Notes: generated by a model from the sequence alone, not told the origin. A stretch of 9,437 nucleotides of DNA from UBA1359 sp035411265 (GCA_035411265.1 DAONSQ010000024.1:1-9437); one strand, 5' to 3'; counted from the first letter of the stretch, positions 1 through 5,357 are shown. Made by a program: numbers and translations.

Positions 1-46
1 AACAAGGCATCCGTAGCGGAAGCTGTGGATGGATCACCTCCTTTCT
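1..46 (+). rRNA. rrs: 16S ribosomal RNA, 3' end (partial)
   Basis: The window opens in the last ~46 bases of 16S rRNA; the rest lies upstream. Helix 45 is visible: ATCCGTAGC pairs with GCTGTGGAT around a GGAA loop, the usual target of KsgA dimethylation. It is followed by GGATCACCTCC, so the anti-Shine-Dalgarno core CCTCC is intact at about 37-41. The exact mature 3' end (about base 46) is estimated by comparison with other bacteria. No 23S gene follows. Very sure of identity. Confidence 0.97.
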
Positions 47-266
47 AGGGAGTAAGTTTATTGGCAATGCCAATAACTTGGTCGGTCACTATGCAAATAG
101 TGGCGAAATTATTGAGCAATCGGTAATTTCAAACAATGAAGAATTAGCGCCTGTTAGCGCCGAAATCAAAGCAAGTTTATGGGACTTGTGGATTTTCGGA
201 AGAAAAAGATTGGTCTCATTTGCTAGGTCAATCTTTTTTTGTTACTATAGATTAGCCGATAATAGA
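47..266 (+). other. 16S-to-tRNA spacer with serial hairpins
   Basis: This 220-base stretch between 16S rRNA and tRNA-Ile has no credible gene. It holds several perfect hairpins. TTGGC/GCCAA is at 61-65/69-73. CACTAT/ATAGTG closes a GCAA (GNRA) tetraloop at 87-102. GAAATTA/TAATTTC is at 105-111/124-130. There is a tandem 8-base repeat TTAGCGCC at 144-151 and 154-161, and a terminator-like hairpin at 203-240, listed separately. These are probably precursor-rRNA processing or RNA-protein sites; that role is inferred. Confidence 0.6.
203..240 (+). terminator. terminator-like hairpin between 16S and tRNA-Ile
   Basis: AAAAAGATTG (203-212) pairs perfectly with CAATCTTTTT (229-238) around a 16-base loop, and the 3' side runs into T residues up to 240. 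The form is that of an intrinsic terminator, but the stem is AT-rich and the loop long. It may therefore be a partial terminator, an attenuator or a processing stem. I see no clear promoter for the tRNA genes between 240 and 267, which argues against complete termination. Confidence 0.4.
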
Positions 267-343
267 GGGCAATTAGCTCAGTTGGTTAGAGCGCGACACT
301 GATAATGTCGAGGTCGGAGGTTCAACTCCTCCATTGCCCACCA
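267..343 (+). tRNA. tRNA-Ile (GAU)
   Basis: The full cloverleaf is visible. Acceptor GGGCAAT (267-273) pairs with ATTGCCC (333-339), with discriminator A340 and an encoded CCA (341-343). The anticodon stem CGACA/TGTCG encloses CTGATAA with anticodon GAT at 301-303. The position just behind 16S is typical of tRNA-Ile in bacterial rRNA operons, but here neither tRNA-Ala nor 23S follows. Confidence 0.97.
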
Positions 344-352
344 GTAAATTAT

Positions 353-425
353 CGCGGGATAGAGCAGTTGGCAGCTCGCCAGGCCCATAACCTGGAGGTC
401 GTCGGTTCGAATCCGACTCCCGCAA
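353..425 (+). tRNA. initiator tRNA-fMet (CAU), atypical anticodon arm
   Basis: Initiator features are present: a C1xA72 mismatch (353/424) at the top of the acceptor stem, the A11-U24 pair (363/376) in the D stem, and anticodon CAT at 386-388. CCA is not encoded; CTA follows the discriminator A425. Two features are unusual. The anticodon stem is CCAGG/CCTGG, so the usual three G-C pairs at 29-31/39-41 become A-U, G-C, G-C. The loop is CCCATAA, giving C rather than the near-universal U at position 33. The gene lies 9 nt after tRNA-Ile and is presumably co-transcribed with it. Confidence 0.95.
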
Positions 426-432
426 CTAAGTA

Positions 433-504
433 GCCTCGGTAGCTCAGTGGTAGAGCAAAGGACTGAAAATCCTTGTGTCGTCAGTTCGATTCTGACTCGG
501 GGCA
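433..504 (+). tRNA. tRNA-Phe (GAA)
   Basis: Acceptor GCCTCGG (433-439) pairs with TCGGGGC (497-503) including two G-U wobbles, with discriminator A504. The anticodon stem AAGGA/TCCTT encloses CTGAAAA, anticodon GAA at 465-467. The T arm GTCAG-TTCGATT-CTGAC is canonical. CCA is not encoded, so it must be added by a nucleotidyltransferase. The gene starts 7 nt after tRNA-fMet. Confidence 0.96.
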
Positions 505-517
505 CGTTTATTTTTTA

Positions 518-595
518 CGGGGTGTGGCCCAGCTGGTTTAAGGCGCCTGCTTTGGGAGCAGGAGATCCCGAGTTCAAATCTCGGCATCCCGACCA
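518..595 (+). tRNA. tRNA-Pro (UGG)
   Basis: Acceptor CGGGGTG (518-524) pairs with CATCCCG (585-591) with one G-U pair. The discriminator is A592 and CCA is encoded at 593-595. The anticodon stem CCTGC/GCAGG encloses TTTGGGA, anticodon TGG at 553-555. It lies 13 nt downstream of tRNA-Phe. Confidence 0.96.
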
Positions 596-671
596 TGGCT
601 GAAATTACCGGAGCGTTGCCTGGCTGTTTTTTATTTTCGGCTTGGTTGAGACTACCGAATTTTGGCCACTT

Positions 672-743
672 GCGGGTATAGTATAATGGCTTTTATGTCA
701 GCCTTCCAAGCTGAAGATACGGGTTCGATTCCCGTTACCCGCT
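672..743 (+). tRNA. tRNA-Gly (UCC)
   Basis: Acceptor GCGGGTA (672-678) pairs with TACCCGC (736-742), with discriminator T743 and no encoded CCA. The anticodon stem TCAGC/GCTGA encloses CTTCCAA, anticodon TCC at 705-707. The D stem is weak (GTA with TAT, one G-U). This is the last tRNA of the array, 76 nt after tRNA-Pro; I found no gene in that gap. Confidence 0.95.
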
Positions 744-754
744 CACTATTTTGT

Positions 755-787
755 AACAACCCTTTTATGCGGGTTGTTTTTTTGTTT
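755..787 (+). terminator. intrinsic terminator of the 16S-tRNA transcript
   Basis: AACAACCC (755-762) pairs perfectly with GGGTTGTT (771-778) around an 8-base loop, followed by a T run to 783. It sits 11 nt after tRNA-Gly and just ahead of the promoter for the next gene, so it cleanly separates the stable-RNA transcript from the protein genes. Confidence 0.9.
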
Positions 788-815
788 TTAAAGAAAAGCT
801 AATTGGTGCTATAAT
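787..815 (+). promoter_or_regulatory. extended -10 promoter, near-leaderless transcript
   Basis: TGCTATAAT (807-815) is a perfect extended -10 element. A partial -35, TTTAAA, is at 787-792 with 17-nt spacing. A start site 6-8 nt beyond the -10 would fall at about 821-823, only 2-4 bases before the ATG at 825. The mRNA is then leaderless or nearly so, which fits the lack of any Shine-Dalgarno sequence. Confidence 0.7.
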
Positions 816-824
816 TAAATAGTT

Positions 825-1802
825 ATGAAAACGGAACTATTAATTAGCGGATTATTTTTGCTAACCATTTTTATGCCGACTGTGGCTAGGGCGGATAATT
901 CTACTGAAGCAGCGGTTATTTTTCAGAGCGGCACTGAGGCGCAGGTTATGGCGCGTCACAATAAAACCCCAATAAACACTACCACTCAGGCAGCAATTCG
1001 AAAAACTTATCTTGATCCCTTGGTTAAGAATTTGCAAGATATTACTGAAAGTTAAAAGCAAGCTATTAGTAATTTTATTACTTATGGCACTTTGGGGACG
1101 CAAAATTTAAATCGCAGCGCGCGTTACCGTATGGTATTGGCCTACCGAGTTGAGTATAAAAAATTTCCAACCTCTGAGGCTAATTGGTTAGCCTTGCTCA
1201 ATCAGCCACCAGGCATGAACGTTTTAATTTGTGGCATTAAGGTTGGCGATAAGCATGAGGAAAATGTGAAAAAATCTTTTATTCTTGGGTTTAATAGCTA
1301 TAAAAAAGATTTAACGCCTGATCTGATTACTATTTCAACTTCAACCATGCCAAGCAATTGTTTTCGCGAGGCTGAAGAAAATAACTATCCCATGGCGATC
1401 ATGTCTTTAAAGGAGGCTAGCTATTATAATGAAGTTGCTAAAAATTATCAGAAAGTCGTGATGTTTATGCCAGCTGGCAGTAATAATTTTAAAAAAGTTT
1501 TTCAGAGTAGTGTGGCCTCATCACCAATGGTAATTACTGGAGCGGGTGATAAGCATAATAAGACTGGTTATAATGTTGAATTTTTTTCTATCAATCCGCT
1601 CAATCAAAAATCTTTTATTTCTAGCTATTCCAATGGTTATGTTGCTGGCCAGATTGCTTATATTGCTAAGAAGCTAGGAATATCGGTGAGTCAAGCCCGA
1701 ACGATTGCTCGCGAAACGGCTTCTTTTACTAAATCCTTTACGGCTGAAAATGGTTTTGGTCAAATTCAGATTGAGCAGGCCTTGGCTCGCGGTAAAAAGT
1801 AA
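825..1802 (+). pseudogene. secreted degenerate subtilase-like protein, interrupted by in-frame TAA
   Basis: One reading frame of 325 codons runs from ATG 825 to TAA 1800-1802 and is broken once, at codon 77 (TAA 1053-1055). Frame and protein character continue on both sides, so this looks like one gene with a nonsense codon, not two genes. A TTG at 1092 could restart a 236-residue C-terminal part, but no ribosome site precedes it. The N-terminus has a signal peptide (residues 1 to ~23, ending AxA). The C-terminal half resembles peptidase family S8: a VLICGI strand where VAVIDSG is expected (catalytic Asp lost), DKHEENV at ~142-148 where HGTHVAG is expected (His kept), SPMVITGAGD before the last strand, and SSYSNGYVAG at ~266-275 like GTSMATPHVAG (candidate Ser ~267). 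The oxyanion Asn region reads AGSN. It is probably an inactive subtilase fold. The family call rests on my motif alignment and is moderate only; a sequencing error at codon 77 is possible. Confidence 0.6.
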
Positions 1803-1838
1803 TTAACTATTAATTATAAGTGAAAATAAACTAGCTTT

Positions 1839-2564
1839 ATGTCTAAAAAATTTATTTTACTCGGGTCAATTGGTCTGGGTTTAATTTTTATGGTTCTTTG
1901 CGGAGCAATTGTCTACCGCGTTAACAAGCTTAACAATAATCAAGCCAATCAGGTAATGGTCGATATTGATAATAACCAGGTTGTTGAGGAAGGTGGTATC
2001 CAGCTGCGAACTGAGCTAAGCCAGCCATCAACGGAAAGCTTAACAGCCACTGCTTCAACTGAAATGATCGAAGCGACTAAGGCAACCGAAGCAGTTAAGT
2101 CGGTTAAAGCCGAGCAATTGCAGGCTTGCCTTGATTGTAGTAGCGGTAATCCTCAGATTGAGGGTGAAGTTTGCTGTTCGCTTTCAGTGGTTGATTTTGA
2201 GGCTCAATGCTCGCAGCAAAATGGAGTTTTTATTAATCAAAGATTGCATCCGACCTCAATTGATAAACTTTTTTGTTTAGAAAAACAAATTGATTCCGGG
2301 AAGGCCTGCTCTCTAAATCAGCAATGTTTAGCTAATTATTGTGATTTTTCTTTAGCTTTGCAGGATGGTAGCTGCCTTTTGCAAGACAAGCAAGATGGCA
2401 CCGGTAGTGAAACAGGTTGGGCTATTGAAAATTACAATTGTCAGACTGCCGAACCAGGTCGCTGCGCGGAGATTAGCAATAATTTTATGCCAGAGAGCTT
2501 GCAAAAAATTGAAGTTACTGGTAAAACTTTGATTAGAAAAATTAATAATAATTTACATTATTAG
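1839..2564 (+). CDS. membrane-anchored Cys-rich secreted protein, unknown function
   Basis: The 241-residue protein has a short basic start (MSKK) and one hydrophobic segment at ~5-26, either a signal anchor or an uncleaved signal. A low-complexity Ser/Thr/Glu/Ala linker (~55-90) follows, then a region with 12 cysteines (residues 97-209), including a CC pair at 112-113. The even number suggests up to six disulfides outside the membrane. The stretch DSGKACSLNQQCLANYCD (~152-169) resembles the CxnCxSxYC pattern of small disulfide domains in secreted proteins. A Cys at 21 lies in the membrane segment but has no proper lipobox. No family is recognised. The gene starts 36 nt after the subtilase-like gene and lies 20 nt before the CNNM-like gene, so the three probably form one transcript. 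No Shine-Dalgarno precedes the ATG; a weak TATAAG at 1815-1820 could be an internal -10. Confidence 0.8.
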   Translation: MSKKFILLGSIGLGLIFMVLCGAIVYRVNKLNNNQANQVMVDIDNNQVVEEGGIQLRTELSQPSTESLTATASTEMIEATKATEAVKSVKAEQLQACLDCSSGNPQIEGEVCCSLSVVDFEAQCSQQNGVFINQRLHPTSIDKLFCLEKQIDSGKACSLNQQCLANYCDFSLALQDGSCLLQDKQDGTGSETGWAIENYNCQTAEPGRCAEISNNFMPESLQKIEVTGKTLIRKINNNLHY

Positions 2565-2584
2565 AGCTTAATTATTTAAATCTA

Positions 2585-3610
2585 ATGTTTTTCCTAGAAA
2601 TTTTAATTCTTTTGATCTTATCCGCTTGGTTTTCGGGCATGGAGATTGCCTTGTTTTCTTTAACTCCCAGTGCGGTTAAATCGCTAGTTTTAAGCCACGC
2701 CAAGAATGCTAAGCTTTTACAAAAACTGTTGAAAAATAAGCAGAAATTGTTAATCGTATTGTTAATTGGTAATAATTTAGTCAACATTACTGCTGCTAGC
2801 TTGGCTAGTTTGTGGGTGGGTGAACATTTTCGGTCAGGAGCTTTGGGTATTGCCACGGGCGCGATGACTATCTTGATCCTAATTTTTGGCGAGATGTGCC
2901 CGAAGGCCTTTTTTCAAGCCAAAGCCGAAAAAGTGGCCCTTTTATTTGCTCCGATTGTTTATTTTTTAGAAATAGTCCTTTATCCAATAGTTTTTTTGTT
3001 AGAAAAGCTGTTGTCAGCTTTAACTGGCAAGAATCAGCGTAAGATAATTTCAGCGCAAGAATTTAAGGCCATGAGCCGGATAGCTGTAGAAAATGGTGTT
3101 TTTCATTTCAAGGAGCACGAGATGATTATGAATGTTTTGAAATTCGGTAATGTGACGGCCAAAGATATTATGACGCCGCGTTACCGCATGTCAGTGGTCA
3201 ATGAAGAGGCAGAAATTGACCAGATTGCTTATTTTATGGCTCAGGAAGGTTATAGTCGTTATCCGGTTTATCATAACCAAGAAGATAATATTGTCGGCTA
3301 TGTGCACTTAATCGATGTTATGCGGGTGCTCAATAGTGACGACCGTGAAGATCAGCTGGTTAAGCATGTCAATTCAGTTATTAAAGTTGATGAAGACGAT
3401 AAGATTGATCAGATATTCCGTCGCATGATTAAAAAGCGCATCCATATCGCCATGGTTTATCGCAACAAGGAACAGCTTTTAGGCATGCTAACCTTAGAGG
3501 ATGCCTTGGAAGAAATTGTTGGTGAGATTGAAGATGAAAATGATCAAGAAATTAATGAACGGATTAGTGAACGCTTAGCTGAGAAACCGGAAATCGACGT
3601 AATCGATTAA
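2585..3610 (+). CDS. CNNM/CorC-type membrane protein (DUF21 + CBS pair)
   Basis: This 341-residue protein belongs to the hemolysin-C/CorC/CNNM group, implicated in Mg2+/Co2+ transport or efflux. Residues 1 to ~150 form the DUF21 membrane domain: hydrophobic helices at ~4-27, ~54-77, ~86-105 and ~118-145, the AWFSGMEIALFSL signature (~14-26) and a GEMCPKAFF motif (~102-110) matching the family's GExxPK. Residues ~190-315 form the tandem CBS (Bateman) module, starting at DIMTPR and ending with GMLTLEDALEEIVGEIEDE (~300-318). The chain stops soon after with an acidic tail and lacks the C-terminal CorC_HlyC domain of longer members (usually ~430 residues). It could be a short natural form; no frameshift is apparent. 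It is the last gene of the + strand cluster and is followed directly by a terminator. Family is sure; substrate unknown. Confidence 0.93.
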   Translation: MFFLEILILLILSAWFSGMEIALFSLTPSAVKSLVLSHAKNAKLLQKLLKNKQKLLIVLLIGNNLVNITAASLASLWVGEHFRSGALGIATGAMTILILIFGEMCPKAFFQAKAEKVALLFAPIVYFLEIVLYPIVFLLEKLLSALTGKNQRKIISAQEFKAMSRIAVENGVFHFKEHEMIMNVLKFGNVTAKDIMTPRYRMSVVNEEAEIDQIAYFMAQEGYSRYPVYHNQEDNIVGYVHLIDVMRVLNSDDREDQLVKHVNSVIKVDEDDKIDQIFRRMIKKRIHIAMVYRNKEQLLGMLTLEDALEEIVGEIEDENDQEINERISERLAEKPEIDVID

Positions 3611-3616
3611 TCCAAA

Positions 3617-3647
3617 TAAAACAGACCCTGGCCTAGGGTCTGTTTTT
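3617..3647 (+). terminator. bidirectional intrinsic terminator
   Basis: ACAGACCCT (3621-3629) pairs perfectly with AGGGTCTGT (3635-3643) around a 5-base loop. It extends outward by A-T pairs on both sides (A run upstream, T run 3643-3647 downstream). It can therefore stop the CNNM-like gene from the left and the small Cys-rich gene from the right, which converge here. Confidence 0.9.
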
Positions 3648-3674
3648 GTATCTAAATTGTTTATCGGATAAAAA

Positions 3675-3959
3675 TTATTCGGCTCGATCGCAAATGCCGT
3701 TAGAGTTGTTGTCGGTGAAGTTAGGTTTTTCACCATTTTGAGCTTTAGCGCAACCGCAATTGGCCCGATCTTGATTACCATCTTTTTGGCCACAGCCATT
3801 AGCACCGCAACCGCAGCCTTTGGTCACGACAGTTTTAGAAATGTCGGCTTTGGTGATTTCAGCTTGACTGCTAGCGCTTTGGACTGAAGACCAAGTAAAA
3901 CCGCCAATAATTAAAAAGGCAATCATGAGTCCGCTATACATTAAATGTCGTTTGTTCAT
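3675..3959 (-). CDS. small exported Cys-rich protein, candidate metal/thiol effector
   Basis: The 94-residue protein has an N-terminal hydrophobic segment (~8-23 after MNKRH), a signal peptide or anchor. A hydrophilic linker leads to a cluster of cysteines: C49, C51, C56, C68, C70 and C90, with CGCG and CGC motifs. The C-terminus FTDNNSNGICDRAE resembles the short DxNGDGxCD calcium-loop-like motif common in secreted proteins. The spaced CxC motifs suggest metal binding or redox chemistry outside the cytoplasm; that is inference, as no family is recognised. The gene lies 52 nt downstream of the three-TM membrane protein, whose tail is also CxC-rich. It is preceded by an ECF-like promoter and an inverted repeat and has no Shine-Dalgarno sequence. 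Start ATG 3957-3959 is the only one that gives the signal segment. Confidence 0.85.
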   Translation of the reverse strand: MNKRHLMYSGLMIAFLIIGGFTWSSVQSASSQAEITKADISKTVVTKGCGCGANGCGQKDGNQDRANCGCAKAQNGEKPNFTDNNSNGICDRAE

Positions 3960-3972
3960 AATTATTTTAATA

Positions 3973-3998
3973 ATTAATAATTGTTATCAATTATTAAT
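3973..3998. repeat. perfect 11-bp inverted repeat, operator or leader hairpin
   Basis: ATTAATAATTG (3973-3983) and CAATTATTAAT (3988-3998) are perfect reverse complements separated by TTAT. The repeat lies between the candidate -10 (3996-4001, partly overlapping) and the start codon of the small Cys-rich gene. As DNA it has the size and symmetry of a dimeric repressor operator; as RNA it would be a weak AT hairpin in the leader. It has no G-C core and no T run typical of a terminator on the - strand. Confidence 0.6.
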
Positions 3999-4024
3999 AC
4001 GCCGTTAACGATTATTTTCTTTCA
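3996..4024 (-). promoter_or_regulatory. candidate ECF-sigma promoter of the small Cys-rich gene
   Basis: On the - strand, TGAAAG (4024 to 4019) is followed after 17 nt by CGTATT (4001 to 3996). The same layout occurs upstream of the neighbouring sigma factor gene. It resembles promoters of ECF sigma factors such as Bacillus SigW (TGAAAC ... CGTA). The expected start is about 3990-3993, giving a leader of ~31-34 nt. The -35 lies inside the last codons of the upstream membrane protein gene, so the small gene can be transcribed alone. Confidence 0.6.
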
Positions 4025-4746
4025 CTTTGACAAGTTTGGCCAGTAGAGCAGTTACATTTTTGACAACCACAATGATTTTGATGTTGACGAATTTCTCGGG
4101 CAGTAAAGATTTGTGGTCCGGTAATCTGGCCAATAATTTTAACTGACTGGCCGATTTGAGTTGGTGTGGCCGACTGAATAGTTTTTTCGTTAATGTTAAT
4201 AGTCCAGATAGAATTGTCGAAAGCAACTATTTGCAGAACAGTGGAGTTTTGGTTAAGTATTTGACCGATTAAAAGTCCTTGATCTGGCCGATGCCAAAGA
4301 TAATCCTGACAATTTAAGCGATGATAGAGCGGCCGTTGCGCTAAGTTTTGGTTAATTTGTTTACCTAGACCAGAATAAGCAATAATAGTTCCAAGCAATA
4401 AGCTGATAATCAGGCCGTCAATTGTTATTCTAATAAGTGAATGACGATAGCCGTGGCGGGTTTTACGAAAATAGTTGCGGATGATAACGATGGTTAGCAG
4501 TAAAGTGGTTAACCAAAATAAGGGCAGTGAGCGGATAATTAGATGATGACCAAGCTGCCAAGCTAATTGCCAGTCATTGAAACGCAGGCTATCAATAACC
4601 ATGGCGCTAGCCAGACTACCAACAGCTACCCATAGTAATAATAGCAGCCAAAGCAAGATATTGCGTACTATAAAAAGCCAGTGTGGCCGAGGCTTTAGAG
4701 CTTGCTGTTCAATCTTTTTTAATATTTTTTTAGCCAGTTTATTCAT
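4012..4746 (-). CDS. three-TM membrane protein with external OB-like domain and Cys-rich tail, putative anti-sigma/sensor
   Basis: The 244-residue protein starts with a short basic cytoplasmic stretch (1-23). Three membrane helices follow at ~24-51, ~69-89 and ~105-127. The very basic loop RNYFRKTRHGYRH lies between helices 2 and 3, so by the positive-inside rule the C-terminus is outside. Residues ~156-220 look like a small beta-rich OB-like domain (GLLIGQILNQN ... VKIIGQITG). The tail carries H222, H225, C226, C228, C231, C233 and C239, a CxCx2CxCx5C cluster fit for metal or disulfide chemistry. The start codon overlaps the sigma gene's stop by 8 nt (ATGAATAA), which points to coupled translation. 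Context suggests an anti-sigma or sensor partner, but the classical cytoplasmic zinc anti-sigma motif (HxxxCxxC) is absent, so this is inference. Confidence 0.82.
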   Translation of the reverse strand: MNKLAKKILKKIEQQALKPRPHWLFIVRNILLWLLLLLWVAVGSLASAMVIDSLRFNDWQLAWQLGHHLIIRSLPLFWLTTLLLTIVIIRNYFRKTRHGYRHSLIRITIDGLIISLLLGTIIAYSGLGKQINQNLAQRPLYHRLNCQDYLWHRPDQGLLIGQILNQNSTVLQIVAFDNSIWTININEKTIQSATPTQIGQSVKIIGQITGPQIFTAREIRQHQNHCGCQKCNCSTGQTCQSERK

Positions 4747-5302
4747 GTTTTTTAATTAAGAGATTTTGTAATCGTTGTTTGCCACGACTTAACAGGGTGG
4801 CTACAGTTCCTATGGGTTGTTGGATAATATCGGCAATGGCCTGATAATCTAAGTCTTCAAAGTAGCGCAGGATTATAATTTCTCGATATTTATTAGGTAA
4901 GTTATTAATGGCTTGATTGAGTTGAGTTCGCCAGATAGCAATATTGGCAGTTTGTTGCCAATTGTGGCCAGCTAAAGAATTTAGGGCTTCGTTGTCAATA
5001 GAATAATCAACATTGGGTCTGGCTAAACGGCGGCGATGGTGGCTAATGGTTTCGTTGTGAGCGATGCGATAAAGCCAAGTTGAGAGTTTTAATTCTGGAT
5101 CAAAGTTATTGATATTGAGATAAAGTTTAAGAAAAACTAGCTGTAAGATATCCTCGATGTCTTCTTTACTTAAACCGGAAAGGCGGAAAATATAGCGTGA
5201 CAAAGGCGCCTGATAGCGATTTATCAGGATAGCTAGGTTTTCTGGACAATTGTTGAGGTCAGCAGCTAGGCTTTCGTCGCTAACCATGATTGACTTTTCC
5301 AT
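4739..5302 (-). CDS. RNA polymerase sigma factor, ECF (sigma-70) family
   Basis: The protein is 187 residues from ATG 5300-5302, the normal ECF length. Region 2 spans ~25-92 (NRYQAPLSRYIFRLSG, EDILQLVFLKLY, KLSTWLYRIAHNETISHHRRR), carrying core binding and -10 recognition. Region 4 spans ~128-185 (LPNKYREIIILRYFEDLDYQAIADIIQQPIGTVATLLSRGKQRL), with the -35-binding helix-turn-helix. Regions 1 and 3 are absent. Other possible starts are TTG 5308 and ATG 5287. The last is preceded by GGAAAA and would suit a transcript starting near 5306; none removes a domain. The downstream membrane gene overlaps the stop. An ECF-like promoter lies immediately upstream, implying autoregulation. It is transcribed divergently from rpsP. 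Confidence 0.95.
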   Translation of the reverse strand: MEKSIMVSDESLAADLNNCPENLAILINRYQAPLSRYIFRLSGLSKEDIEDILQLVFLKLYLNINNFDPELKLSTWLYRIAHNETISHHRRRLARPNVDYSIDNEALNSLAGHNWQQTANIAIWRTQLNQAINNLPNKYREIIILRYFEDLDYQAIADIIQQPIGTVATLLSRGKQRLQNLLIKKHE

Positions 5303-5310
5303 TACCAAAT

Positions 5311-5339
5311 AATACGTTAGTAAGCCTCAAGATGTTTCA
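5311..5339 (-). promoter_or_regulatory. candidate autoregulatory ECF-sigma promoter
   Basis: On the - strand, TGAAAC (5339 to 5334), 17 nt and CGTATT (5316 to 5311) lie just upstream of the sigma factor start. This matches the arrangement before the small Cys-rich gene and the SigW-like consensus (TGAAAC, CGTA). Transcription would begin at about 5305-5308, giving a leaderless message for ATG 5302 or a ~19-nt leader for ATG 5287. Confidence 0.62.
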
Positions 5340-5348
5340 ATATTATAA

Positions 5349-5357
5349 ATTATAACA
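5349..5357 (-). promoter_or_regulatory. possible housekeeping extended -10 for the sigma operon
   Basis: On the - strand, TGTTATAAT (5357 to 5349) is an exact extended -10 element, with a second TATAAT at 5347 to 5342. No good -35 is seen. A start near 5340 would give a ~40-nt leader and a basal supply of sigma factor ahead of the ECF-like promoter. The region is very AT-rich, so chance is a real alternative. Confidence 0.4.

Noticed and set aside
78..302. 74-codon + strand open frame in the 16S-tRNA spacer
   Set aside because: It starts in spacer hairpins and ends inside tRNA-Ile, with no ribosome site and no protein-like pattern.
278..505. 75-codon - strand open frame over three tRNA genes
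   Set aside because: It is the antisense translation of tRNA-Ile, fMet and Phe, a well-known annotation artefact of tRNA clusters.
1839..1910. Lipoprotein lipobox around Cys21 of the Cys-rich surface protein
   Set aside because: The residues before the Cys are Met-Val-Leu, which do not fit the lipobox, and the hydrophobic stretch continues after the Cys.
2755..2760. Third CGTATT, on the + strand
   Set aside because: It lies inside the CNNM-like gene and has no TGAAAC-like box at 16-18 nt upstream; treated as chance.
4005..4226. - strand open frame over the Cys-tail end of the membrane protein gene
   Set aside because: It is an alternative frame of the membrane protein gene, whose main frame has clear TM segments and a Cys cluster.
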